Source: Hemibagrus wyckioides (lineage: Eukaryota; Chordata; Actinopteri; Siluriformes; Bagridae). From it: DNA of 64,000 nt. Shown piece by piece: positions 23,531-36,085 of the stretch. Position 1 is the first letter of the stretch. Each line of letters begins with the position of its first letter. The stretch is from contig NC_080732.1 of NCBI RefSeq assembly GCF_019097595.1, positions 9,316,405 through 9,380,404 of the forward strand, given 5' to 3'. The translations under genes were made by a program, and so were the position numbers. The notes beneath the pieces were generated by a model. It had not been told where the DNA came from and did not search any database. It was given only the letters and a program-made list of their open reading frames with translations.

Positions 23531-24770
23531 AGAAATAGATAGAAATGAAATGGTGATAATATGTGAAAAATCTAGGCTATGAGTTCTATACAGCTTCGCC
23601 ATTGGACTCTAGCCAGTTTAAATTGCTGCCTTGCTGTGAAGTATATCATTCAGTGAAGCAACGTCATCTATTTTGCCAGCCATTGCAGACTATGTCAACA
23701 ACATATATCACTTAACGCATCTGAAATTTAGACTGATCTAAGAGCATGTCATCATGTTAAATGATGCTGTGCAACTATATGGAGGAGTGGCAAAGGATCC
23801 TGGCATATTTATAGTCTTTTATAAGATTCTATCATTGCAATATACTTATGAATCACAGGGGGGTTTAACCTTAGTCACATAAATCATTTATACTGGATAC
23901 CTACAGGATACTCAGTGTGTCCTAATGTTAACTAGCAAGGCAGCTGCATGTTTCAACAATCAATTAAAACCTCTTTCAGCTTAAATACAACCAAGACACA
24001 GCCTTGTAATGTTAACAGTATGTACCTGCAGACATAAACATTTTTAATACTTAATCCATCTATGTATCCATGTATGTATACTGTATGATTCATGTATATG
24101 AAGAAACAAGTACAATATAAGTATTTAAAAGACCCTTATACATGTATGACATTGATCTATCTGTCTCTAAATATTAAATAAATGTGACATTCTTAGTCTA
24201 TATATTCTTATGGTTATGTCTATTAATGTGCACTATACAAGTTCCTGTGCATGACTTTTTACAATAGATGATAATTGATCTATAAATGGTAATTAATTAG
24301 AACCAGGGCATCTGTGCACCACTCTCAAAGCTTCTGTTACAGATAATGAACCAACCCATTTTGATCAATGAGAATCAAGAATTCAGTCATATTGGGCACA
24401 TTCTTTAAAACACCATTCCTGCATAAATCATCCTTTCCATCAATGGTACATCTGATTTAAAAATGCTACGAAAGATAGACATTTAATTGAATGGTGCTCA
24501 GGATAAGACAGGCTTAAAGAACGCTTTGGGTGACTGAGCAAATGCAGATGGTTCCCCACAATCTTCTGGGTGTATTGAAGGAAGTCTAGACTGTAATTAG
24601 GTTTGACCTAAATAGTGTGTTTTATTTCTTTCTTAAAGAAATGTCTCTAGATTCAGAATGTGAAGCTTTCCAACAGTCTCTGTGCTCAGTTAGTAAATAT
24701 CAGGCAAACCAAATGAATACATCTATACCCAGAAAAGGTGGTGTGATATAGGAGATTTCATGAGACGAAC

Positions 24771-24853
24771 CTGGGGCTGAGGAGACAGCTGCAGCGCTGT
24801 ACTGGGTTTAGGAATGTAGTGACACAGGCTGGCACAGGCCTCCGAACAGGTTA
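24771..24853 (-). other. Weak candidate internal exon
   Basis: On the minus strand a long pyrimidine tract (reverse complement of 24854-24885) ends in TATAG at 24854. Next come 83 bp of higher GC that are open in one frame, then CAG and GTTCGT at 24770-24771 as a possible donor. The open frame continues past the donor for about 15 codons. The acceptor is good and the donor is weak. An open frame of this size is common by chance, and I recognise no protein family. Confidence 0.2.
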
Positions 24854-26528
24854 CTATAAGAAGAAAAAGGGGAAAAAAGATTCCATTTAGCACCCTTAGG
24901 GTTTATTGGATTGTTTTCTTGAAAGAACCCTTAAAGGCTCTATTTAGAAACTTAGCAACAGAGGTTTTGCCCTCAAGAAAAGAACTTTTCTAGAAAATAG
25001 GAACTCTAAACCATCTATTAAACCATTGTGGGGTCTTTTTATGCTTTTGTCAACACTCACATACATTTCTTCCTGTCACTTGGTGGCCTACTCCATAGCA
25101 GGTTTAACATAATGTGATTATTTCTGTTTCCTACAACAGAAACACTCCTACATCACTCTCTTGCCTGGAAGAACAGAAGCATTAGTTATTCATTATTGTA
25201 TTACAGAGCTGGCAACTCCTTACTGGATATGCTGGCAATGATTCTACACTTTATCTAGGTGTAGATTAACTGAGCCATACATTACAGACAATTTCTGATG
25301 ATATGAGTTGCCTTCAGTGGAAAATTGTTGTCTACAGTACTGCATTTTTATTGGTCTCTTGAAGATGTGACCTATTCTTCTCAGTTGTTAATTGGTTAAT
25401 GGTATTGCATGTGTTTATGATGCACTGAAATAGTGAAATGTGTGAAGTCCACATGTGCATTAGTTCGGTGGGTGAAGTTTGCAGGGTCAAATTTCCATGT
25501 ATATTACATAATTTGGCAAAGATTCTTTATCACCTTTTAAATGTTAGTGCGGTCTAGCCTTCTAGTGCGACAAACCTTCTGGAAAATCAAAAACGGACAA
25601 TACTTATTTCTTCACTTTACATTCAGATTCACTTTGTTCATAACATTCAGTTTGTTATGTATGCTGCATTTTATTCTGTATTTTTTACTATTCAAAGAAA
25701 ATTACCCAGTATTCCACCCTCTAGCATACAGATTTCACTAACTATACCCAAGTATGATCCTAAGTCAATGGGGTCAAGGGAAAGTGCCTACTGTTTAGGG
25801 ACCTTACACAAACTGAGCACATTTTGATTTTAAGGAATATCTCTGAATGTGTAAAATACTAGTAAGGATGCTAATCAGCATCTTCCTCATAATCCCTGTC
25901 TTAAACCGCATCGATAAAATGGAGTAACTGTCACCATGTTTCAACTTTTAACTAAGCATTTTAGTGCTGCCTCATTCTCCCAGGACTAATCTATACCATT
26001 TACTATATTAATAAAATAAGCAGATAGGACATAAGCTGATAAAAGACCAAGTCAATTAGAAAATGTGGACATACAATTATTTGAATTATGCATGTCTTAC
26101 ACAACAGAGTGTCTAAATGTCGTAGTGTGTGCAGTGACACATGGCATCTTTAAGACTGGTTTCCAGTGAAATACATGACTATAATTGTGCTGCGCCTTCA
26201 ACATAATTAGATCTGACTCCACTGTAAATTAGAGGTGTGTGACTGTGTGGACACCCTGGTGTTCTCTAATGAAACAGTATCTTCTGTCATGGAGGAACAG
26301 CAGCATAACTAACTGAATTTCCCCATGAATTTCCCCAACTCCAAAAAATGGCCTTCTCTAAGCAATGTTGGCAGCTCTGGTTTGTGCTGCAGCTGAGGTG
26401 GATGGAAGAACAATAATGTAATTATTAATTATTATAATTATTCCTGACCAGACCATAATTCTCAGCAACTTCATAAATCTTAAAGGAGCTTCTTCAACGA
26501 GGTAGCTTCTTGAAGGTGTATGCATGCA

Positions 26529-26544
26529 GTGTGTGTGTGTGTGC

Positions 26545-26584
<40 letters not shown>
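26529..26584. repeat. (GT)n(GA)n compound microsatellite
   Basis: GT repeat with one GC interruption, passing directly into GA. Confidence 0.95.
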
Positions 26585-26592
<8 letters not shown>

Positions 26593-27673
26593 TTTGTTTG
26601 CCCTGGATTTCAGCAATAGGTGATGCCATAAATGTTTAGGAAAGAGAAGAATAAAGAGCTTTAAAATGTAACCATTATCTCAACAAAATATAGCCACCAT
26701 CATGGGTCTACTCTGCTTATTATTAAGTGTGCACTTAATGCACGTTATGCTTTCTTTTTGAGTTGGAATAACATACTTACAGTGATTTTTAAACCTCTGC
26801 TTTACCATTAATTTTAAGACGAAATAGGATTTTCAGTCTGCAAATGTTTTGCTGATGATGAACAGTTCATTTCATAAAAAAAGACCCTTGTACTAGAGAA
26901 CTAAATTTACATTAAATCTGCTAAATAACATCAAAATCTAATAAAGTGTATATGTTAAATAAAGTGAAATAAATGTAAAAGAAGCAGATGGTACATGCTG
27001 TGGTTATTAAATAATGTTTATTTCATATTAATATGATTTAATGACTTAATGAAGTTTCAGCAAGAATGACCCCTTCAGTAACACAATAAAAAAAGCTTAT
27101 TTTTTTTCAATTTTATTGAATAAAGGACATAACATTCAAGGTCATTCTGGTAAAACATATGCAAACCTTGACATTTAATAAACAGTGAATCTTTTTATTG
27201 GGAATAACCTCAAATGCATGCTTTTGCTAGCTGCAGATGAACCATTTCCACTGAGCAAAAGATATTTTACCCATTTGTCTATACAACATAAATTTCTCTA
27301 TTGACTGAATTGTGTTATACCTGATTTAAAGTGAAGTTGGCATTTCCTGAAAGGTAAGATTAAAAAAAAAATGAAATTACATGAATGAACACCTAATTAT
27401 ATTTATGTTGTTGAGGTTTCACCAGAAATGGGATAGAATTTAAGATGTCTACCTTAAGATGTCTAATTTAACTGTCTACCAGTTACTTTCATACAAATTT
27501 AACCACAAACCACAAATGTTGCAGGAGCTAAATATTAACTATTAGCAGTGTGAAAACAAAGCTACAGGGAAAGTTTATGTCCCAAACCAATAGTAGTTAT
27601 CACATGGCCTTTATTGATGAAATGAATGGATTGCTGTTATAGTGCTGTGAAGCTACAGTGAATAGATATTTTA

Positions 27674-28230
27674 TATACACTACCAATCAAAAGTTTGGAC
27701 ACATCTTCTAATTCCATGGTCTTTCCTGATGTTTATTTCTTTCTACATGGTAAAACAATGCTGAAGGCGGCCAAAATACACAATAATGTCCTTTGAACAG
27801 TTGATATTGAGATATGTCTGCTACTTATGCTCTGTAAAGCCTTCATAACAGCTCTAATCTGAGGTGCTGTTAATTGGTGATTTCTGAGGCTGGCAACTCT
27901 AAATGAACTTCTCCTCTGCAGCAGAGGTAAGTTTAAGTCTTGCTTTACTGGGATGGTCTTCATGTGAGCCAGTTTCATCATGGTGCTTGATGGGATTTGC
28001 AAATGCACTTGACAATACTGTTCTTGCAAGAACTATTCCAGAACACCTGACCTTCGTGTCTTAAAATAACAACTGACTTTTTTGTTGTCATTACATATGG
28101 ATTACTTAAGTCCATGTGTTATTTCATAGTTTTGAAATCTCCAGTATTGTTCAAGAATGTAGAAAAAAAATCCCTAAACAAAAAACATTGAATTAAAAGG
28201 TGTGTCCAAACTTTTGACTGGTAGTATATG
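27674..28230 (-). mobile_element. Tc1-like deletion derivative
   Basis: Inverted ends TATACACTACCAATCAAAAG (from 27674) and its near-complement ending ACTGGTAGTATATG (28230) give terminal repeats of about 34 bp. The interior on the minus strand keeps a transposase fragment with SLRNHQLTAPQIRA and SSRHISISTVQR (open frame 27733-28029). That is the second helix-turn-helix of the Tc1 DNA-binding domain. The catalytic domain is absent, so about two thirds of a usual 1.2-1.6 kb element has been lost. It is non-autonomous. It could have been mobilised in trans while its ends were intact, or could have decayed in place. Confidence 0.85.
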
Positions 28231-31200
28231 TACTGTAAGGACACAATAAAGATATTGTAAGGATACTGTTATTTCTGAGAGGCATAATATATAAGTACAT
28301 AAGTAATATCGCCCCTATGCTGCAATATAAAAATTGAGAATAGGTTTTTTTAATAGTGTTCCTTGATATTTCAGGCCAGGGATCATAACAGGTAAAACCC
28401 AGGAGTTAAACATGCCTAGTATGTCATGTTCTCAGTCGTTCGTGTAAAATCTTTTTATATAACATTAACCATGAAATCCATATTTTAATCACACAACAGT
28501 AAAAGTTGAAGTTATACTGCAGGTGATTTTCCCTTATACTGCCTCACCCTTCCAGCTTGTATGTTTTTGCTAACAGTTTTCTTAGCAGATGAATAGATGA
28601 GAAAAGAAAGTCTATAACCAAATAAAGAAACCTTTCAAGATAACCTTATGATATTTATATGTGTTTTAGAAGCGAAAAGACATTAACCTGTCAGACCAGG
28701 ACAAACCACTGCTGTAAATACGCTTAGGCATTTTCCAGTGTATTTAGTAAGAGTAAGTATTCATCAAGACTGCAGATTTCAACATACTCATGCATTGCTA
28801 TCATAAGTGTATTCTGTTTTGTGCAATGTAGGAACCTTGATGTTTTACAAAAGACAGATGCAATATTGCAGAACAGACTAACTAAATGCCAAAGTTTAAG
28901 AAAGGCAATTGCCTGTCCTGACTTTTAGACAGTCAGTGATCACATTCCCTACAAATTTTCCCTACAAATACCAGAAGTTAAACTGGGAGACCTGCTGCTT
29001 TCATGGGTGTACTGTATGAGCTCGATTTAGCTGGATGTTTAATTTTATGTATTCATTATTTGTCAGTTTTACAATTTAAATAATTCATTAATTGATATTC
29101 ATTAATCACTTTAGCCTGGTCAAGCCCTAGTTAAAGCCTAAAAAGTCTTCTAGATTTTGGGTTTGATTCCAGTCCATTTTAATAAAGTTATAGGGGGAAA
29201 AATAATAAGAAACATTTTAAATCATGGGAAGTCCTGTTTGATAAATCTCTTCAAGAATGAAGTCCACACACGTTTGGCTCTGTTCTAATGGGAAATGTTA
29301 CACACTGCACTTTTTAAAGTTTGCAAATCAACATGATATTATTCAAAAGTACAAGCATAAACAAGACAAAAGATTAAATAACGTGAAAAATGACGTGAGC
29401 CAGTCTCAATAAACCCACCAAAGTCCACCTTATCTATATTAATAAACAAGACAATGGTTGCACATCCATAGTTAAACAATATATCATAGTCATTCAAAAA
29501 CAAACATAGCATCAAAAGCATTATGGTCCATATAATAAAAAAAACAATACAAACAAATCTTTCCCTGCATTGCAATGTCAACATTCTTATTGATGACTGA
29601 CATATATGTTGTGCTTATAGACCGCACTCACAGACAGCTTTGTAAAACAACATACTCTTTGGTCAGGTTTCTGACAGATGGAAGAACAGTTTTGATACAC
29701 TTGGCTGCCTTCACTCAAGTGTCACTCTAGGCAAGGGTTTAGTTTGTCTATACGGATGTACCAGCCCTGGTGATATACTAGCCCCTTGAGACAGATCACA
29801 CACTTTCTTTCCAGGAAACACAATGAATTAAATCTCTACTTATAAGAAAAATTCAACTCATTCTATGAAAAGGAGTGTTTGTGTAGGAGAAGCCGGGCAT
29901 CAGTGTAGTAGACACACATTTGCTATTAGAATTAAATAGCCTATTAATACTGATACAAGGTCATTTCTTTAAAGCCACATGCAATTCTGAGAATACTATG
30001 CTAATATCTATGATATCAGCTGTGGTAAAGCATACTAACTCATAGAGCACAGATGAAAAAATGGTTGTGACAAAGTCTAAGAAACAAAAACACACACCAG
30101 TTATGATGAAGGCCTTCACTGCACCAGTGACTCTAACGTCAGCTATTAGCTTTGGCTGCTGACCTGGCCCCCTAACATCACCCATATAGATAAGGGCAGG
30201 AATCAACATGGAATCCTGTGTTTATTTTTCCTCTTTCTCTCTTTTGCTGTCTGTTTTTTCACTGGGGGAATTTGCACACAAAAAAAGCTGCCGAGGTCCT
30301 CTATCTGCAGATCAGCATAGACACAGCATTTTGAAAAGCTTTAACAGGATTAAAGCCTGTGATTTCCCTCTAAAGCTATTGAAGCTGCACTCTCACTCTC
30401 ACCTACCCAGTTTTACTCAATGTGTGAACATAACTATGGTTTATGTTTATGCTTCACACTCAGAACCTTTTTTGGGAATTTTGGACACAGACACACACAC
30501 AATATATAGTATATGTATATATACACACATATATGTATACACACACACACACACACACACACATAAATTAGTGGAGCTTATTATTTAATAACACTCATAT
30601 CATAACATGATTTAAGGAATATAAGGACAAGTCAATCAATTTCACTCAGCAAGTGTTTCATAATTTAAGAATATAATAATATAATAATTTTTAAATGTCT
30701 GTACCAAAAATGTAGGTTTTTAACAGTGGGTGTCTTTTGTTGAGAAAAATATGTCAGCACCTTTTTGGTGACTCTGCATGAAAGGACAGCTGTCACTAAG
30801 AAAAGCGCAGTAAATCACACAGCTTGAAGTCTCAGAACGTAATAACATATCATGTATTGGATTTCCACACAGTTGGCTATTCTTTCATGCATTCCTGCAT
30901 TTTGGAAATGTAGTGAAAACACACTCTCCACTCCAAGATCACCATGTGTCATTGTTCCGGTCACTAAAGAAAAAACACATTCATGAGTGTGCACATGGGG
31001 GAAAAAAAGGAATTGTGAATAAGACTGCATATATAGAATTCTCCACTGACTCAAAATATGGACTTGGACAGGGACCTGGTGCAACAATTTTTTAACATTT
31101 CATTTCGGCAGTAGACTTAAATGTTTTATTTAGACTTTGAACCATTTAACCATTTAATGTTCGTGTCCAAATGTCAAATTTTACCATAGAAAAAACAACT

Positions 31201-31944
31201 CTGCTCAAATTAGATGAAATATTTTGTCAAACTTCTTCAACATACAGTAGATCATCTCTTGAGTGTGATTTAGGTGTGTTTGTATGTGCAGTTCTATCTC
31301 GTGAGCTCAACATCCCCGACTCTTTAGCATTCTGTATGAAGTACAACAGATGTGTCCCAACATACAGTAAACTGCATTGCCTTGTCTTTTCCAAGAACCA
31401 TCCTTTTTCAGGATTCTTTGAAATCTGCCTCTTTGTGCCTGTGAACATAAAAGACAACCTTTACCCTATAAAACATGGGAGACTCGAAATGTCAATAGCT
31501 GTTTTTGTAAAAATAAAAAAAATGCAGTACTTCATACAGTGATAATGAAAAGAAACAGTCACATATCTGTAATGCATTACATACACTAAAGTAATTAATT
31601 ATATTTTTTTAAAAATACGTAACACTTCATAGCAATATTAGCATGCATTATGCAATAAATAGAATTCAAGACTATTTTTATTGCCAATTCCAGAGCAATT
31701 CAGTCCATGTTGTTTTGTGTTTCAATAATAATAAAATTACACGGATTATTTGATTACACAAACTGATTAATTGCACATATATATTTTCACAATTATTTCA
31801 GAAATATTATCAGAAGTTTATACTACAAATCTGTCAAATGACACTGTTGCTGCAATGTATGAAGTTTATAATTGTAAAGAATGTTGTTGTATGCTGCATG
31901 CTGTAATACTGCAGTTTAACTTCACTGGTAACTAAGAAACCTAG
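28231..31944. other. No supported gene; unique DNA
   Basis: A CA/TA compound repeat lies at 30486-30563. The block 30225-30420 includes ACAGGATTAAAGCC, an OTX/CRX-type homeodomain core, in a sequence that looks less random than its surroundings and may be conserved non-coding DNA. Hydrophobic minus-strand open frames at 29339-29584 and 29961-30209 look compositional. Confidence 0.5.
30486..30563. repeat. (CA)n/(TA)n compound microsatellite
   Basis: Imperfect CA, TATA and CA runs, with a pure CA stretch at 30539-30562. Confidence 0.93.
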
Positions 31945-32336
31945 TCCACTCATGTTCCAGCGTGACAATGCCCTTGTGCACAAAGAAAGGGCTCATAAAA
32001 TCAGAAAGTTTTGCAAAGGTTGGTGTGGAAATATTCAAATGGCATGCATACAGCCCTGACCTCAACCTCACTCACACATTTGGGATGAACTGGAACGCTG
32101 ACTGCACTCCAGGCCTCTTTACCCAACATCAGTGCCTGACCTCACTAATGCTCTTGTGGCTGAATGAGCACAAATCCCCACAGCCTCACTCTAAAAGCTA
32201 GGGGAAAGCCTTCCCAGAAGAGTGGAGGTTATTATAGCAGCAAAGGGAGGACTAAATCTGGACTGGAATGGTATGTTCAGCAAGCACATATAAGTCTTAT
32301 GGTAATGTGTCCACAAAGCTTTGGCCATATAGTGTA
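31945..32336 (+). pseudogene. 3' fragment of a Tc1-like transposon
   Basis: Begins within the transposase catalytic domain. CAGCGTGACAATGCCCTTGTG (from 31959) covers the second catalytic Asp region. TTTGGGATGAACTGGAACGC follows, where the Glu block would be, and a conserved AGAGTGGAGGTTATTATAGC near 32220 encodes the usual C-terminal motif. Stops interrupt the frame. The right end TTTGGCCATATAGTGTA (to 32336) is the terminal repeat. The left half of the element is missing. It belongs to the same lineage as 47621-48060. Confidence 0.85.
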
Positions 32337-33124
32337 TCTTTCAGAATCCATCATGAAAATATTGTATTGGAAAAAAATAGTACTATAAAACATAATGTTA
32401 ATCATTGTGGTAATACTTGATCAGGTAAGAGAAACCTACTGACATTATATCTGAGTAAAAGTGTGTTTCATGTGCAGCCTTCATTTAAAATATTTCTTTC
32501 GTATCATCTGCCTAGCATGTGCAGCTTTTGCAAGTCATGGCCACAGTACACATTCAGTAATGCTTTTGTCTAGAGGAAGTCCTTCTCCTTCATTTTGGTA
32601 CCTCTGCACTGTTCTTGCAAAGCAAAACCGCAGAAACTTAGCCTAACGCTAACGAGGTGCCAAGCAGTGACTTCAAGGTATGATTAGGAGAGTGCCATGG
32701 ACGGCTGAACCACAAAAACTCTGATTTGGCAGTAAATGAAAGAAGAGCTGCAGCAGAGGAAGGCTGCATGGATACTGGGACTCAAAGCAGGAGTTCCTGT
32801 ATGGCTAATTACCAGATCAAAGGATTGCAGCATTACAACCAGTGAAAAAGTACCAGATTACCTTGACAGTGGGGAGTAAAGGTAACTAACAAATAATGTT
32901 ATAATCCTAACAAATAATGTTATTATGATGCCCTAGTAATCCTATAAGGACAATTCAAAGTCATATACCATTTTAGATACTTCATATATCATCTAATCAG
33001 TTTTCTTTAGCTAGTTAACCAAAATTGTCAAATAATTTTAAATACACATATCGGACAACAAATACCAGGATTTGTTCAAAACTATCTAGCCAATTAATTA
33101 TTAATACAGTATGTTATTAAAGTG

Positions 33125-33143
33125 AACCCTAACCCTAACCCTA
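33125..33143. repeat. Interstitial telomere-type repeat
   Basis: Three consecutive CCCTAA units, the complement of the vertebrate telomere hexamer TTAGGG, embedded in unique DNA. It is far too short to be a telomere. Confidence 0.8.
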
Positions 33144-35034
33144 GGAAGTACCATGATTTTATGTATCATAATTTTCAGACTGATAATTTTCATAATTTTC
33201 AGACTGGTCTACATAGTGGAGAATAAAACAAGTACGAGCAGCTTTTCCTTTTTACTCCCAAATCCTGTGTCCAGCATCTTCAACCTCTAACAGATTTTTG
33301 AGTTACATATGACCACTTCATCCCAACTTCTCTTTGCAATATGTGTACTTTTTTTTATATACCTTTTAAATCAATCTCTTTGAAGTTTAACATGTCCTCT
33401 GAAATCACCAACACTAATTCCTCTCAAATATATTATAAAGTATATACTAAAAATGAACGTCTAATATAATAGCTATTTTTTCTCACAAGAATGTGCTAAA
33501 GAGATGCAGTATTGTGGGTTTGGATTGGCACCTGGTGTCAGTGCTGTCACTGGTTTTATGTTAGAACAAAGTTTCCCCTAAATGAGTTCCCCTTTTTTCC
33601 CCTCATAAATGATAGAACAAGGCCATTTAACAACCTGTGGTCAAACAGCCTTCCACCAAAGTAAATGCCTTGATTGCTGGTTAATTTCTTAAAGACAAGC
33701 GTCATGCTGGGATCAAATGATTCACTCTCACTAGTAGCACCTATGGCAGTGAATTTGCTGACCTCAGAGCCCTCTAAATACTTCCACAGTGGGCACACAA
33801 GGTGGATTGGTGTGGGGGCTGGGGTTGGGGGTTTGTTCGCACTGAGAAGAAAGCTCACATGTGGTTCAGGTTTACAAGTTTTTTCATCTTTGTATTTTTG
33901 ATGAGGCAAGGTTGAGGACCACTGGGCAACCTAGTAACATGGAACAGAGCAAAATAAAACATGATTATAATGTTAAGGTCATAGCAGCTAGATGTGAGCA
34001 ATTTGAGAGCTATACACTATATTTAACACTAAAACAGAGTTGGATGTACTCACTCAAATAGTTTATGAGAAAAAAAAGTCTTGATTTATTTATTTACTGA
34101 TTAACAAAGGTACTAAAGATTAGAAGTTATGTTGTAAATGTTCAAACCTAATGCTCAGTTCTGTTTGTACTGCGGCAGGTCAGTGGAAAGGACAACATGG
34201 TTAACATGGGTTCTAGTTTCATTAGTGTGAGTCTTAAAGGGTTCAGTACCTAAACACAAATGAACCTGGAGTATATGAAAACAGCATATTATTAAAATGA
34301 AACCTGAAGCATTACAGGCCGACAACACAACAAAGTGAATCAGAATGTGACACAATGGCTTCAAAAACTATTTCCTATTATATACATATTGTACAATGCT
34401 TTTTATTCACAGTTTATAGCTCAAAGTCGACAGCATTTCATCGTTTACTATCATTAAGCTATACTGTGAATGTCTCCATGTGTTCCAGGGGCATTTTTTA
34501 CAGTGTCAGATACTTGCTCTCAGTGTAAAGCAGTCCGGCATCGGGATTAATCAGTGTCTGAAAAATTGCATCTTGTAGTTACTAGACCTGGGTTAATTCC
34601 CATGAGATTATCCAAATAGAAAATCTCAACAACAAAAAAAAGAGGTAGGAAGAAGGAAAGAAAAAATAAAATGAAAAGCAAAAATCTAGCAAAAACACTA
34701 TTAAAAATGTTATTTCTGATTGTAGTGCAGGCGGCAGAGTGGGAGGTTCTGAAGTGTGTGTGGTCAAAGTGGCAAATATTTTACAATTTACAAGCATCTC
34801 AGCAAGCTGCATTCAGACAGTAGAGTGGTTGTTGTGACAGTTATTTATTCACTTAATTTAAGTTATTCAAGTTGGCAGAGATTTTACAGATTATAAATAT
34901 AATATGGTATGAAGCTGTACTGTCAAATTCTTAGCAACTACATTTGTAGCTCAGTATAATGGTAATGATTTGACAGAACCTCAATTTTCTAAGGCTAACA
35001 AAAAATTAAAGAAAGGTGAACATTCCAAAACTAC

Positions 35035-35113
<79 letters not shown>
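35035..35113. repeat. (TTTC)n microsatellite
   Basis: About 20 uninterrupted TTTC units, a pure polypyrimidine tract. Confidence 0.97.
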
Positions 35114-35904
35114 ACTTTTTTCCTTTTTTTTCACTCACATACAATATACAAAGCTCTGTCATTATATTGTGTCAAAATATTGTATTAGCTTTTTATAAAA
35201 ATATTATAAATAGTAAAACAAACTCACTTTTGGGCCAGAGACAATATGGATGACAAAGTCTTAGGTACTCATAAAAAAACATATAAGTAGAATGCACTAT
35301 TTATGAGCTAGAAAATGTGGTTATAATATAATAAAAAGCGAGGTAAGATTAATATTTCCACAGTGAGATATTTATCGGTTCGCAGATATTTGCAAGTGCT
35401 TAACTTGAATATCTGAAGTCCCATTTAAGTTATTAGAATTACCTGTATGCCTCCAAGGTTGCCAGATTATACTTTTAATTTATGTCCAGATTACTGCCAT
35501 TAAAGATAAGCCAAAAAAAAATGGTTGTTTTTTTTTTCTGTCAATTGCGATACAATATACAGCATGCTATAGACTTATGTCTTTATGTTACAGTGACATA
35601 TGTTCAGTGGGCTTGTAGGGAATAGTCTATTAGTCACTGAAACAAAGCCAATGCTCTAAAAAGCCCAAGGGAATAGTGATACATTGTGATAGACAAAATG
35701 GCGCACAGTATAGGCGTCAGATTTCAAAAATGCATTCACTTCTGTTCTCTGGCTTAGATGCAAGCACCAGTTATTGAGTTTTTGTCGCCTTTCCTGAGCC
35801 TGAAGCAAATTTCTCTGTAGACCAGTGTGTTTTTCTTGAAGGTCCAGGATGCACTAAATTTAATTATTACTAGGGGCTGGACTGTCACAGATGACATTAA
35901 ATTG

Positions 35905-36085
35905 CATGCAGCTCTGTTTGATCCTGATCTCGAGTTACTGTGTGTATTCACATGGGTTAATCCAGGTTCTCCGGTTTCCTCTCACTGACTGTCACTGTCT
36001 AGAACATGCATATAGGCAGACTGGTTATGCTCAATTGTCACTGGCTTATGAACGAGTGTGTAGATGTGTCTGTGAGTGATGCCTT
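35905..36085 (+). repeat. SINE copy
   Basis: TTTGATCCTGATCTCGAGTT (35918) is a B-box-like head shared with the copies at 47500-47612 and 52622-52925. It is followed by a degraded TGGGTTAATCCAGGTTCTCC, then CGGTTTCCTCTCAC, GAACATGCATATAGGCAGAC and ACGAGTGTGTAGATGTGTC, the usual order of the SINE body. The A-box half is not recognisable. Confidence 0.65.

Larger units (their letters stand above)
20071..27673. other. No supported gene; long unique stretch
   Basis: 7.6 kb with no clear mobile element. Weak items: a mixed-composition block at 20990-21850 with protein-like pieces in both directions but many stops; a GA tract (23465); a candidate minus-strand exon (24771-24853); and a GT/GA compound repeat (26529). 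The remainder is ordinary AT-rich DNA. Confidence 0.5.

Noticed and set aside
29339..30209. Hydrophobic minus-strand frames that could be membrane proteins
   Set aside because: Runs of Phe, Ile and Leu come from AT-rich DNA. No receptor or channel motif is present and the frames are short and unlinked.
33556..33909. 117-residue minus-strand frame, fairly protein-like
   Set aside because: Frames of this length are expected several times by chance in 64 kb of this composition. There is no splice context or known motif.
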